Shown here: piece after piece, positions 1 to 9,053 of the stretch | Numbering within the stretch: position 1 is the stretch's first letter | How the letters are laid out: each line of letters starts with the position of its first letter | Source: Methylomagnum ishizawai | GTDB lineage: Bacteria; Pseudomonadota; Gammaproteobacteria; Methylococcales; Methylococcaceae | DNA: 64,000 nt | Direction: 5' to 3' | Assembly: GCF_900155475.1 (NCBI RefSeq) | Contig: NZ_FXAM01000003.1 | Location: forward strand, 1-64,000 | Translations under genes and position numbers: made by a program | The notes under the pieces: generated by a model | Told to the model about the DNA's origin: nothing | Databases searched by the model: none | What the model saw: only the letters and a program-made list of their open reading frames with translations

Positions 1-765
1 CAGGGCGACCTCGGGGATGGCGGCGATTTCCAAAGGTTGAGGATCAAGGTGTCGGCGGCGTTGAAATACTGCACCCACCACACACCGTCGAGCGCGGTGG
101 CGGTGATCCGGCAATTGCCATAGCCCCGCGATAGCAGGCTGACCCCGCCCCCGGCCCAGCGCGGCGTCGAGATAGGCCAAATCCTCCGGGGTCATCGGCA
201 ACAGGGTGAGGTTGACGACATGGCCGGTGCCGTGTTCGCGGTAGCGCCCGGCGCGGGCCAGGATTTCGGCCAAGAGGGCGGGGCGTTCATCAAACCGGGC
301 GGGTGGGCGGAATCTCGATGCCGGTCGCACCCCTGGCCCGTTCGCGGACCCGGCGCGGCAGGGTCGAGGCTTCCAATGTATCGGAAACCGGTTCCCCGGA
401 CCGGCGATGCGCACCCGCCAGATGCCGGCGAAGGCGGTTTCCTGGACCTCGGTGCGGTCGCCCAGCTTGGCGGAAACCTCGCCTTCGCCCAGGGTTTCGT
501 TGAGGACACGGATAACGCCGGGCGGCAGGCCGTGTAAATCGAAACCGGGCTGCTCCGCCCCATCGATCTCCTGGGCGTCCATCCGGGCCAGGAATTCGGC
601 GATGACGGCGGCGGCGGCGTGTTCCTCCTCGCGGGTCGCCGGGGCGCGGCGTAGGGGCATACGGAACACGGCCATCTCGCCGGGGCTGACGATGGCGAGG
701 GCTTCGTCTTCTTCCTGCGGGGGAAAGGGCGACTCGCCGAACACGGGGATGGGGAAGGGTTTCAT
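1..765 (-). pseudogene. hupH: HupH/HyaF-type hydrogenase maturation protein, frameshifted, cut by window edge
   Basis: The family helps mature the small subunit of uptake [NiFe] hydrogenases. The ATG at 765 opens a frame whose first ~120 residues are HupH-like, including a GEGEVSAKLGD stretch. The remaining homology is scattered over other frames: a TLEAS...RVRERARG segment, a HVVNLTLLPM segment, then SRGYGNCRITA and VWWVQYFN. Four apparent single-base shifts lie near 391-400, 288-296, 141-155 and 30-38, each at a short C or A run. All segments keep sensible family sequence, so sequencing error is as likely as real decay. The gene follows hupG by 14 bases and its last ~20 codons lie outside the window. 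Confidence 0.75.
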
Positions 766-779
766 CGGTGGCTCCGGGA

Positions 780-1231
780 TCAATGGCAGGCGGGGGAATC
801 GCCTGCCACGGGAATATTCAAGTTCAGCGGCGGTCGGCTGGCCGGGCGCGACAGGATTTGGCGGGCCTCGGCCAGGAACACCGCCCAGTCCTTCATCCCC
901 TCGATGGCCCCGAGATAGCCGCCATCGCGTAGGAAGACCAGGGCAGGCCAACGTTTGAAACCATAGCGCTCGCGCAATAGGCGGCCGTTGGCGGGTGGAA
1001 CCACACCGACCCGGCAAGATTCGGGCAGGCCTTGAGCAACTCGGGCAGGATCGCCGCCACGTCCCAGCTTTCCGGCACGCGCTCGGGGTCTTCGGGGAAA
1101 AACAGCAGGTTGACGCCGGACGCGGCGGCGAAAACCTCCACGCCGGTCTCGTCCAAGAGGGGAAGGCCGTGATGCTTCACCAGCCGGGCCAATAGCGTGG
1201 CGAGCCGGTCCATCGGAATATCGTCGTTCAT
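780..1231 (-). CDS. hupG: HupG/HyaE-type thioredoxin-like hydrogenase chaperone, one frameshift
   Basis: HyaE/HupG proteins are thioredoxin-fold chaperones for the Tat-exported hydrogenase small subunit. The start at 1231 (MNDDIPMDRL) overlaps the hupF stop as ATGA. The N-terminal half, with LLFFPEDPERVPESWDV, is in one frame. The C-terminal half, with RYGFKRWPALVFLRDGGYLG, is in another. The switch lies near 1005-1020. Restoring one base gives a protein of about 150 residues, the usual family length. The order hupF-hupG-hupH matches rhizobial hup operons. Whether the shift is real or an assembly error cannot be told from the sequence. Confidence 0.8.
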
Positions 1232-1539
1232 GAGTGGCCACCACGCAGGAAATCCGGGAGTTGCGGTTCCCGGTCGATCAGGTCGGCGAAATAGGCCGAG
1301 ACATCTTCCGCGCCCGCCAGCACGGCGTCGAGCGCGTCCAGGGCGGCGTTGCCCTGCCGGGCTTCCTCCTCGGTCAGCGGGGCGCGGGCGGCGTCGAGGA
1401 AGGTCATCAGCCATTGGCCCGGTTCCGCTTCGCCCACCAGCATGAGGTCGATCCTGGGGTGTTCCGCGCCGTGGCGGTCGCGGCAGCGGGCGTAGCGGCC
1501 TTCCACGGCCAGGATTTGCATGGGTATCCCTAAGCACAT
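1228..1539 (-). CDS. hupF: HupF (HypC-family) hydrogenase maturation chaperone
   Basis: This 103-residue protein starts MCLGIPMQ, the invariant N-terminus of HypC/HupF proteins; Cys2 is the residue that contacts the Fe(CN)2CO precursor and the large subunit. An ATG at 1539, two bases after the hupD stop, is chosen because the family always begins MCxxxP. The frame stays open upstream but there it encodes the C-terminus of HupD in the wrong frame. HupF is longer than HypC and is thought to protect HupL during assembly in oxygen. This gene is intact although both neighbours carry frameshifts. Confidence 0.9.
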   Translation of the reverse strand: MCLGIPMQILAVEGRYARCRDRHGAEHPRIDLMLVGEAEPGQWLMTFLDAARAPLTEEEARQGNAALDALDAVLAGAEDVSAYFADLIDREPQLPDFLRGGHS

Positions 1540-1541
1540 GG

Positions 1542-2150
1542 CTAGCGCCCGTAGAGTACGCGCCCGTCGCCGTGGCGGCAGGCGGCTTGTTCGGAGGGAC
1601 GCCCCGATTCGTAGGCGTCCAGTTCCAGGCTGGCGTCGTTCAGCGGGTCGGAGGCGTTGCCCAAGGTTCCAGGACGTGCCCCATTGCGCCAGCCGCGCCG
1701 CCGCCAAGATTACCGCCGGCCGATCTGCGCTTGATGGCGCCGGAGGCTGCCGCCGTAATCGTCCAGTTCCACCGGCTGTACGCCGATCAGGAGGCATGTG
1801 TTCCGGTAGTTGGCCTGTGAGCAGGGCCGCCGCCAGCACCTCCTGAAAGCCGGTCTGGTGCAGGCTCATTTTCTTCGCGCCCATGAAGCGCGGCACGGCA
1901 TCGTCTTCGACCCAATGCAGTGGTGGCGGGCGGTAGGCCGAAATCTACTGCGTCGAATACCACCAAGCGCCGGGCTGATTGCACATAGGGGCAGGAGGTA
2001 TAGACCTTGGGTACCGCCGTCCATGGCCGTCACCCGGGCGGTAGGCGGTAGCCCCGTGCGAATTCCTCCACGCAGCGCACTCCGAAGCCTTCGTCGGCCC
2101 ATTAGGAGATTGCCGATGCCCAGGACCAGGGTTCCGCCGTCCACCGCCAT
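1542..2150 (-). pseudogene. hupD: HupD/HyaD hydrogenase maturation endopeptidase, multiply frameshifted
   Basis: HupD removes the C-terminal peptide of the large subunit after nickel insertion. The ATG at 2150 gives a TLVLGIGNLLMG start typical of the M52 peptidase family. Later family segments then lie in different frames: VTAMDGGTQGLYLLPL, LVVFDAVDFGLPPAT, FMGAKKMSLHQTGFQEVL, LIGVQPVELDDYGGSLR, and a C-terminal LNDASLELDAY...VLYGR ending at the TAG at 1544-1542. At least five single-base shifts are needed to join them. Codon-level conservation between shifts is excellent, which favours uncorrected sequencing indels over old decay. hupC ends 3 bases upstream. Confidence 0.8.
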
Positions 2151-2153
2151 AGC

Positions 2154-2837
2154 CTAGCCCTTGAAACTGCGCCAGCCGGTGGCGATGGTCTTCAACATGC
2201 TCTGACCGGACATCTTGTCCTCGCGGATGGCGATGTAGACATGGATCATCACGAACCAGACCAAGACCCAGGCTATCAGATGATGCCAGGTATGCACATC
2301 CTGGCTCTGCCCGAACAGCGGGATGATCCAGCCGAACAGCCGGTCTTGCCAGGAACCTTGGCCCTCGCCTTCGCCATAGAGCGCGAAGCCGGTGCCGATC
2401 ATGAACACCGCGCCCAGGGTGAACGCGGCGAACATGGAAAGCTGGGCCAGGGGGTTGTGGCCCAGATAGCGGCGCGGTGCGGAATCGAGGAAGAAGAACC
2501 AACGCAGTTCGTGCCACAGCCCATCCCACCAAGCGGGCCTGTGGACCGGCACGATGAACAACTCGCGGGCGTGGTGGTTGCCTGCAAAAGCCCAGTACAC
2601 CCGTCCCAGGAATCCCACCGCGAACACATAGGCGGCGGCGAAATGGGCGAAGCGGATATAACCCATCAGGAAGTTGGCGCTGGCTTCACCTTCGGGCGTG
2701 GCCAGGGGATGGGCGATGAGGTAGCCCGTCACCGCCAGCACCACCACGCTGAGGGCGTTGACGGCGTGCCAGAGGCGCACCGGCAGTTCGTAGACATAGA
2801 CCGGGGCGTCCGGCGCGATTTTCGGTTGAGCGGACAT
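2154..2837 (-). CDS. hupC: Ni/Fe-hydrogenase b-type cytochrome subunit
   Basis: HupC is the membrane cytochrome b that anchors the periplasmic hydrogenase and passes electrons from H2 to the quinone pool. The 227-residue protein has about four transmembrane stretches and the conserved LPVRLWHAVNA start of the family. Histidines near the ends of the helices (for example in the VHTWHHLIAW segment) are candidate haem ligands. The ATG at 2837 is chosen because the longer frame upstream overlaps hupL in another frame. It sits 16 bases after the hupL stop, in the usual S-L-C order. Confidence 0.93.
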   Translation of the reverse strand: MSAQPKIAPDAPVYVYELPVRLWHAVNALSVVVLAVTGYLIAHPLATPEGEASANFLMGYIRFAHFAAAYVFAVGFLGRVYWAFAGNHHARELFIVPVHRPAWWDGLWHELRWFFFLDSAPRRYLGHNPLAQLSMFAAFTLGAVFMIGTGFALYGEGEGQGSWQDRLFGWIIPLFGQSQDVHTWHHLIAWVLVWFVMIHVYIAIREDKMSGQSMLKTIATGWRSFKG

Positions 2838-2853
2838 GGTTCCCGTTCTCCCC

Positions 2854-4643
2854 TCAACGGACCTTGACCCGCGCCATTTCCTCGCCTTCCGGCGACATGA
2901 CGTGGGTGGAGCAGGCAAGGCATGGGTCGAAGCTGTGGATGGTCCTCAGGATTTCTAGTGGCTCGTCGGCCTTGGCCAGCGGGGTATCCATCAGGGACGC
3001 CTCGTAGGCACCGATCTGGCCCTTGGGATCGCGGGGGCTGCCATTCCAGGTGGTCGGTACCACGCACTGGTAGTTCTCGATCTTGCCGTCGGCGATATGC
3101 ACCCAATGGCCCAGCGCGCCACGTGGGGCTTCGGTGAAACCGACGCCCTTGGTTTGCTTGGGCCAGGTCGAGGGTTCCCATTTCTGGATGTTCGCGGTGG
3201 CCAGGTCGCCTGTCTTGATATTGGCGATCATCTTGTCGAAGAAATAGCGCATCTTGTACGCGGCCCATTCGCATTCCAGGGCGCGGGCGGCGGTGCGGCC
3301 CAAGGTCGAGAACAGCGCGTTCAAGGGTAGCCCCAAGTCTTTCAGCAGTTTGTCGGTCGGTTCCTTGAACTCCGGGTTGCCCTGGGCGTAGCCCACGATG
3401 TAGCGGGCCAGGGGACCGACTTCCATGGCGTGGCCCTTCCAACGCGGCGCTTTGATCCAGGAATACTTGGCGGCTTCGTCCAATTCCTTGATATCGGTCT
3501 TGGTGCCTTTGAAATTGGGACCCAGCTCGAAATTGGGAACCGTCACGCCGTCCCAGGGATGCAAGCCTTTTTGCTCGTCGTCGTAGCGATACCAGGAATG
3601 GGTGACGAATTCCTGGATTTCCTCCGGGTCGCGCATGTCCACGGCATGGACCTTGGAGAGGTCGCCGCCGACGATGGCCCCGCGTGGCAATAGCAGGTTC
3701 CCGGCGGAATAGTCGTTGGCCTTTTCGGGAATATCGCCGTAGGACAGCACGCAGGTCGAGGACAGGCCACCCCCGTATTGCCAATCCTTGTAGAACGAAG
3801 CGATAGCTTTGATGTCCGGTAGGTATACCTGTTCGACGAACTCGATGGTCCGGTCGATGATGCTGGATACCAGGTTCAGCCGTTCCATGTTGATGGCTCC
3901 GACCGCGCCGACACCGTCCAGATTGATGGCGCAGGGCATCCCGCCGACCAGCCAGTTCGGGTGCGGATTCTTGCCGCCGAACACGGTATGGATTTTGACG
4001 ATTTCCTTTTGGAAATCGAGGGCTTCCAGGTAATGCGCCACCGCCATGAGATTGGCTTCGGGCGGCAGTTTGTAGGCGGGGCTGCCCCAATAGCCGTTCA
4101 TGAACGGGCCGAGCTGGCCGGATTCCACGAATTTTTTCAAGCGGCTTTGCAAATCGCGGAAATAGCCGGGCGAAGACAGCGGCCAGGGCGAAATGCTTTG
4201 GGCCAGTTCCGAGGTCGCCTTCGGGTCGGCGGACAGGGCGCTGACCACGTCCACCCAGTCCAGGGCGTGCAGGTGATAGAAATGCACCAGGTGGTCATGG
4301 ACCTGTAGGCACAATTGCATCAGGTTGCGGATGCTGTTGGCGTTTTCGGGAATGGCGATCCCGAGGGCATCCTCCACCGCCCGTACGCTGGTCAGGGCGT
4401 GGGTGCCGGTGCAAACACCGCAAATCCTCTCGGTGAAGGCCCAGGCGTCGCGGGGGTCGCGGCCTTTGAGGATGACTTCCAGTCCACGCCACATGGTGCC
4501 GGTGGATACGGCGTTGCGGATGACATTGTTTGCGTCGAGGTTGACCTCGACCCGGAGGTGCCCTCGATCCGGCACACCGGATCGACCACGACCCGCTTGC
4601 CGCTGTTGTCGAGGTTGAAGCCCTGGGTTGAGTAGGCGGCCAT
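2854..4643 (-). CDS. hupL: Uptake [NiFe] hydrogenase large subunit, N-terminal frameshift
   Basis: HupL holds the NiFe active site. The N-terminal nickel motif RICGVC and the C-terminal DPCLACSTH motif are both intact. Fifteen residues follow the final His, the tail that HupD would cleave. The true start is the ATG at 4643 ([16 protein letters not shown]). Its frame runs only to VDPVCRIEG before homology moves to the adjacent frame ([12 protein letters not shown]). One base is missing near 4560-4570, where GAGGGCACC should probably read GAGGGNCACC. Corrected length is about 596 residues, normal for group 1 enzymes. The gene begins 3 bases after hupS. Confidence 0.92.
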
Positions 4644-4646
4644 GGC

Positions 4647-5738
4647 TTAGTTCCCCCCTGGCTGGTTGTTGTTGTCGGATGGCTTGTTCTGCGCCTTCTT
4701 GAGGGCGCTGACGGCGGCATGGACGGCGATGGCCGCGCCTACGCCCCCGGCGACGCCGATGCCGATTTGGTCGGCGTTGGATTCGATACCGAACTGGTGG
4801 ATGCCGGTCACACGGTCGTAGAACCCGCCCTTATCCCAGAAACCGTCCTCCGAACAACCGATGCAGCCGTGCCCGGACTGGATCGGGAAGGAAACGCCGT
4901 CGTTCCAGCGCACGGTGGAGCAGGCGTTGTAGGTAGTGGGTCCCTTGCAGCCGACCTTGTACAGGCAATAGCCCTTGCGCGCCGATTCGTCGTCGAAGGC
5001 TTCCACGAACTGCCCGGCGTCGAAATGCGGTCGTCGATAGCATTTGTCGTGGATGCGCTGGCCGTAGAACATCTTGGGACGGCCTTGGCGGTCGAGGTCG
5101 GGAATCTTGTCGAAGGTCAGCATGTAGGTCACGACGGCTGTCATCACCTCGGCGATGGGCGGGCAACCCGGTACTTTCACGACGGGTTTGTCGATGATGA
5201 CCTTGTGGACCGGGGTGGCTTTGGTCGGGTTGGGATGGGCGGCTTGTACGCAACCCCAGGAGGCGCAGGAACCCCACGCGATGATGGCTTTGCAATCCTT
5301 CGCTACCCGGCGCAGCACTTCCACGAAAGGCTTGCCGCCGTGGATGCAATACATCCCGTCCTCGTTCAGTGGTGGGTTGCCTTCCACGGCCAGGATGTAG
5401 TTGCCTTTATATTTTTCGATGATCTCGTCGAAGATGGCCTCGGCTTGATGGCCCGCCGCCGCCATGAGTGTATCGTCATAGTCGAGTGACAGCATGGATA
5501 GTACCACATCCTTCGCCAGCGGATGGGCCGAGCGGATGAAGGATTCGGAGCAGCAGGTGCATTCCAGGCCGTGCAGCCACAGGACCGGGGTGCGGGGTTT
5601 GGTTTCCAGGGCTTCGGCGATCCTGGGGACGTAGGCTGCGCCCAGTCCCAGGGAGGAAGCCGTGAGGCTACAGAATTTCATGAAGCTGCGGCGGGTGATC
5701 CCCTGGCGGCGCAGCACCTCGTAAAACGTTTCGGTCAT
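4647..5738 (-). CDS. hupS: Uptake [NiFe] hydrogenase small subunit, Tat-exported
   Basis: HupS carries the three Fe-S clusters that take electrons from the NiFe site towards HupC. The 363-residue protein opens with a Tat signal (TRRSFMKFC) followed by a hydrophobic segment. It has the proximal-cluster LECTCCSES motif and the distal Cys-rich region ([19 protein letters not shown]). A C-terminal hydrophobic helix, roughly residues 325-345, anchors it in the membrane. It is the first gene of the hup operon and is intact. A sigma-54-type promoter and a NifA site lie 100-220 bases upstream. Confidence 0.95.
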   Translation of the reverse strand: MTETFYEVLRRQGITRRSFMKFCSLTASSLGLGAAYVPRIAEALETKPRTPVLWLHGLECTCCSESFIRSAHPLAKDVVLSMLSLDYDDTLMAAAGHQAEAIFDEIIEKYKGNYILAVEGNPPLNEDGMYCIHGGKPFVEVLRRVAKDCKAIIAWGSCASWGCVQAAHPNPTKATPVHKVIIDKPVVKVPGCPPIAEVMTAVVTYMLTFDKIPDLDRQGRPKMFYGQRIHDKCYRRPHFDAGQFVEAFDDESARKGYCLYKVGCKGPTTYNACSTVRWNDGVSFPIQSGHGCIGCSEDGFWDKGGFYDRVTGIHQFGIESNADQIGIGVAGGVGAAIAVHAAVSALKKAQNKPSDNNNQPGGN

Positions 5739-5835
5739 TGTTCTCCCCTCTGTTCCGCGTGATGTTCCAACCGTTCTTGGCGGTTGTCTGCCTTGTCGGT
5801 GGGTGTGGGCGCGTGTTATGGCGGCGAACCCGGAA

Positions 5836-5850
5836 GCAGGGTTCGGGCCA
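5836..5850 (-). promoter_or_regulatory. Candidate sigma-54 (-24/-12) promoter of hupSLCDFGH
   Basis: On the minus strand the sequence TGGCCCGAACCCTGC has GG and GC separated by exactly ten bases, the sigma-54 spacing. It deviates from TGGCAC-N5-TTGC at one base in each half. It lies about 100 bases before the hupS ATG. A NifA-type site at 5945-5960 stands about 100 bases further upstream, the normal enhancer distance. Confidence 0.5.
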
Positions 5851-5944
5851 GATGTGATATCCCGTATTGAATGGGTGGAAAAGGCTCCCGTATCCGCCCC
5901 TGCCCTGTCGGCTTTGTTACAACGGCTTACGAATTGTCGGGTTT

Positions 5945-5960
5945 TGTTGGTTTCACGACA
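5945..5960. promoter_or_regulatory. NifA-type upstream activating sequence (TGT-N10-ACA) for hup
   Basis: TGTTGGTTTCACGACA fits TGT-N10-ACA exactly. Its distance from the candidate hup -24 element, about 100 bases, matches the spacing of the nifH and nifB sites in this window. By itself the motif is short and could occur by chance; the pairing with a -24/-12 element is what supports it. Confidence 0.5.
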
Positions 5961-6749
5961 GCCATCGTTTCCCAGTGTCGATTGTCCCGCTTCGTCGTCG
6001 GGCCGGGTCGATGTGGATTGGCTGGTTAGGGCCGCTGTAATCGATTTTAAGGCGGGTTTCTGTGTGGGGCGCTGTGTTGGGGTGGGGGATTGGCTTTCCA
6101 GCGCTTGGTTGGCGTTTTAGAGGGCTTTCCGGCGCTTTGCGGCCATTGGCTTTCGGCGGTGTTCCCGGATTTGGCTTGATCGGGCCGGCTTGGATTTCCG
6201 TTTCCCGCTGTTTTCGGGCGGTGTTGTTTCCGGTTGCGCCGGACCTGGTTTGGTTGCGGGGTTGGGGGCGCGTGGGATGGCCGGTCGGTGCTTCCCGGTT
6301 TCGGGGTTGTTTCCTCCGCGTCGCCCGGCTCCGGGAAGGGGTGTCCGGGGTGGATTCCCGCGGCGCGGGGCCGGTGGGTCGGGCATCCGTTTTCGGTCGG
6401 GTGGAGGCGGTGTCCGGGCACCGTTTCCGGGGTGGCTCCAGGGTCGATTCGGAGGGCGATTCCGGAAGGAATATTAAAAGGAAGAAGGATAAGAAAAGGA
6501 GGAGGCGAAAAATGGATGATAAGTTTTTGTTTTTTTAAGTTTTTTTTTTTGACTTGCGGCTTAAACCTACCACTTCCTGCGGCTTAAACCTACCACTTTG
6601 GCCGTTTTTTCGGCCTTTCCGGCGCGACCTGCGGCTTAAACCTACCACTTTTTGGCTGAGTTGCGGGTTAAACCTACCACCTTTTCGGCCAGTTGCGGGT
6701 TAAACCTACCATAGTTGCGGCTTAAACCTACCACCTTGGCCTTCCAGCC

Positions 6750-6758
6750 TGTGGATAA
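6750..6758 (-). other. DnaA box within the origin
   Basis: The plus strand reads TGTGGATAA, so the minus strand is the perfect consensus TTATCCACA. Its position between the two iteron blocks fits host DnaA helping the plasmid-type initiator. Confidence 0.75.
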
Positions 6759-6763
6759 CTTTC

Positions 6764-6795
6764 GATTTTTTGCACATTTTTGGTGCAAAAAAATC
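6764..6795. repeat. Inverted repeat in the origin
   Basis: The arms GATTTTTTGCAC and GTGCAAAAAAATC form a near-perfect palindrome around a short T-rich loop. It sits between the DnaA box and the second iteron block. It could be an initiator-dimer operator, a melting element or a replication pause site; the sequence alone does not decide. Confidence 0.65.
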
Positions 6796-6913
6796 AGTTG
6801 CGGCTTAAACCTACCACCAGTTGCGGCTTAAACCTACCACTTCCTGCGGCTTAAACCTACCACCCACCCGCGGCTTAAACCTACCACCTGGAGAGGCTCC
6901 CCGGAGGGTTCGG

Positions 6914-7951
6914 CTAGGCGGGGTTTTTGACGGACTGTTGGCGCTTGTTGGCGGCCTTGATTTCGCGGACGAAGTCGGGATGCGGGGTGAGGTCGAAATG
7001 GATATCGACGATCTTGTTCCTGGCTTCGCGTTCGTCGCGCCGGACATGGTCGAGCAGCACCCGGTGTTCCTTCAGTTCGTTCAGGGCCGCCTCCAGCTTG
7101 CGGAGGTCGTCGTTGTTGCGCTTGCTGCCAAGGAGCCCGCTATCCCTCCGCACGGAGGCGAGGCTCAGGGTGTAGGAGACCAGGATCGAGGCGTTCACGT
7201 AGTTATGGGCCAGTATCTTGTGCAGCCAGCGGGCGAGCTGGTTGGTATAGGACATGACCAGGTGGTAGTTGTATTGGCGGTAGGAGAGGGCGTCGATGCT
7301 TTGTGTCACCAGGGGGTGGAAATGCGCCACCCAGCGGGCGTCGGGGTCCTTCATCCAGTCGGAGCGCGAGACTGTGGCCAGCGAGGGCAGGTAGCTGGTC
7401 TTGGCGAAGCCCTTGCCGTCGGGCAGGCTGATCTCGATATGGCTGCCGACCAGGATGTTGAGGCTACGGATGATCTCCTGGTAGGAGCGGGCGTGGCCGC
7501 GCTTCTTGAGTTCGCGGCGTAGCAGGCTGAGCGAGAACACCACGCCGCTCTTGAATTCCGGCTTGTCGAAGAAGCCCTTCTGCTGCTCGGCGGCGATCTT
7601 GCGCAGGGCGTCCTCGACGATCTCCTCGTTGCCGCTGGGATAGAACGCTTTGTCCCCGCCGCCTTCGACATCGATGATGGCGGGCGAGATGCGCACTTTA
7701 TATTCGCGTTTTTTATAGATGAAGGTCTTTTCCAGCCGCGGCAACAATCCTTCCTTGGTCCGGGCCTGGTTCATGGCTTGCTGGGTGGTGGCGTACTTGG
7801 GGATGCTGTCCCAGAGTTCGATGGTGTTGGAGAGCCGGTCGCGCTCGTCGTCGCTGTTGCAGAGGAAGGTCTGGAACAGCGAGAGCTGGGGGCTGTTGAA
7901 GGCGGAGACGGGCGGGGAAGTGGCGTTGTTGGCGATCTTGGATTTGGGCAT
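6914..7951 (-). CDS. TrfA-like plasmid replication initiator protein
   Basis: This protein of about 345 residues is judged an iteron-binding initiator. It lies beside ten iterons and has a QLSLF pentapeptide near residue 23, the beta-clamp-binding motif also found in TrfA of IncP plasmids. Its middle (FSLSLLRRELKKRGHA...IIRSLNIL) looks like the winged-helix region of such initiators. The ATG at 7951 (MPKSKIANN) is preferred; in-frame ATGs at 7990 and 8017 would add residues unlike the family. A TATAAT-like hexamer lies about 35-40 bases upstream. The iterons lie 3' of the gene rather than in its promoter. The exact family should be confirmed by profile search. Confidence 0.75.
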   Translation of the reverse strand: MPKSKIANNATSPPVSAFNSPQLSLFQTFLCNSDDERDRLSNTIELWDSIPKYATTQQAMNQARTKEGLLPRLEKTFIYKKREYKVRISPAIIDVEGGGDKAFYPSGNEEIVEDALRKIAAEQQKGFFDKPEFKSGVVFSLSLLRRELKKRGHARSYQEIIRSLNILVGSHIEISLPDGKGFAKTSYLPSLATVSRSDWMKDPDARWVAHFHPLVTQSIDALSYRQYNYHLVMSYTNQLARWLHKILAHNYVNASILVSYTLSLASVRRDSGLLGSKRNNDDLRKLEAALNELKEHRVLLDHVRRDEREARNKIVDIHFDLTPHPDFVREIKAANKRQQSVKNPA

Positions 7952-8050
7952 GGGTCTGCGTCCGCTTGGGGTAATGGCCGGTGAAACCATTATATATAGC
8001 GTCGCGCCCGCTCCCATGCGGGGGGTGGCGAATAGGGAAACCCCTTCGAA

Positions 8051-9043
8051 TCAAGGACTTGGTTCGAAGGTGCCGGGAATCGTGGCCGGTTTGGCGTTCT
8101 GGGCGTCCCACAGGGTCTTGTAGGCGGTGTCGAGGCGGGATAGGCGGCGGTTGGCGCTTTCGAGCCGGGCGTATTCCGGGAAGCGGCCTGCGGACCTCCC
8201 ATACCAATTCTCCATCGCGGCGTTCAGGCGTTCCTTCTCGGCGAACACCGCCGAGATCCGCCGTTTCAGCCATTCCAGCCGGTGGGGCGCGCCCAACTCG
8301 GCCAGCCGGTAGCCCACGGCCCCCTCGAAGATGCGGACGCCGCCGCCCTCGGCCACGGTTTGGCGCAGGGTTTCCGGGTCCAGGACTTCGATCCCGGCCA
8401 GGGCGTCCACGCCCCAATCGGCCAATTCCGGCAGCCAGGGCACGGTCGGTCCCATCAGCACGGTGTATGCGGAACGGGACAATTCGGCCAGCCGGGGGAA
8501 GGTCTTATTGGTCAGGGAACTGCCCGTGAGGAAAACCCAATCGGCTTCCGGGAGCAGGAATTCGCAGGCGGGGTCGGGGAAATCGTTCCCTTCGGGCGTC
8601 CGCTCCAGGACGCCGAGGCGGCAATATTCGCCCAGTTTGGCGAGGCCGGGATAGCGGCCCACCACCACCACCTTCTTGCCGGCGAGGCGCGGCAGGAAAT
8701 ACTCGAACAGCGCCAAATTGGCGGGCAATACGGAGCCGGGCCGTACCGCCACGGTTTCCGGCGGCGGGGCGAGGTCGGCCAACGCGGCATTGGTGGCGGC
8801 CATGCCGACGGTGGCTTGGTAGGGTTCCCAGGCCGCGAGCCAAGCCGCCAGTTCGGCCACCGGCCTCCCGTACAGTGTGCCCGGCCAGGACAATGTGCGG
8901 GTCGGAATTTGCGGGCTCATCGCCAAACCGATGCCCCGGTCGGTGCGGCACAGGGTCCAGATCGGCCCGATGACGACTTCCCGCACCGGGTCGGGCGGGG
9001 AAGCGTAGTCGGTCAGGAGTTCGTAGAGGGCTTGGGGAGTCAT
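8051..9043 (-). CDS. DUF364/DUF4213-type protein (putative metal-chelation fold), last gene of the dra operon
   Basis: The 330-residue product has an N-terminal half like the DUF4213 domain. A Rossmann-like segment follows (KKVVVVGRYPGLAKLG, then WVFLTGSSLTNKTFPRLAEL and VLMGPTVPWLPEL), as in DUF364 proteins described as putative heavy-metal-chelation domains. The family's reaction is unknown. The C-terminal ~90 residues are charged and probably helical, an extension beyond the core family. It is read in the same direction as draT/draG, 10 bases after the preceding gene, so a nitrogenase-related role is inferred from position only. Confidence 0.65.
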   Translation of the reverse strand: MTPQALYELLTDYASPPDPVREVVIGPIWTLCRTDRGIGLAMSPQIPTRTLSWPGTLYGRPVAELAAWLAAWEPYQATVGMAATNAALADLAPPPETVAVRPGSVLPANLALFEYFLPRLAGKKVVVVGRYPGLAKLGEYCRLGVLERTPEGNDFPDPACEFLLPEADWVFLTGSSLTNKTFPRLAELSRSAYTVLMGPTVPWLPELADWGVDALAGIEVLDPETLRQTVAEGGGVRIFEGAVGYRLAELGAPHRLEWLKRRISAVFAEKERLNAAMENWYGRSAGRFPEYARLESANRRLSRLDTAYKTLWDAQNAKPATIPGTFEPSP

Positions 9044-9053
9044 CGGTGCGGGT

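Larger units (their letters stand above)
5739..6554. other. Non-coding region between hupS and the iterons, G/T-rich on the plus strand
   Basis: No gene is supported here; the open frames are low-complexity and show no family signal. Apart from the hup promoter elements, the stretch from about 6050 to 6470 is strongly G+T-rich on the plus strand. From about 6466 to 6552 it turns into an A/T-rich purine tract ending in a long T run, directly before the first iteron. An A/T-rich segment beside iterons is the usual place for origin melting, so this is probably part of the origin. Confidence 0.55.
6555..6887 (+). repeat. Ten 19-bp iterons in two blocks: probable plasmid-type origin of replication
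   Basis: The unit TGCGGCTTAAACCTACCAC recurs at 6555, 6578, 6630, 6662, 6694 and 6716 (block 1) and at 6799, 6822, 6845 and 6869 (block 2), always in the same orientation. Variants are G for C at the sixth base (6662, 6694), a final T (6694) and a first-base C (6869). Between the blocks lie a perfect DnaA box and an inverted repeat. The initiator gene ends 27 bases after the last iteron. Direct, same-strand repeats with short irregular spacers and an adjacent initiator gene are characteristic of iteron-controlled replicons. CRISPR is excluded because spacers are too short and uneven. Confidence 0.9.

Noticed and set aside
6555-6887. Regular repeats that could be taken for a CRISPR array
   Set aside because: Repeat length is 19 bp and spacers vary from 4 to about 65 bases; no cas gene is present and an initiator gene is adjacent. 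Iterons explain it better.
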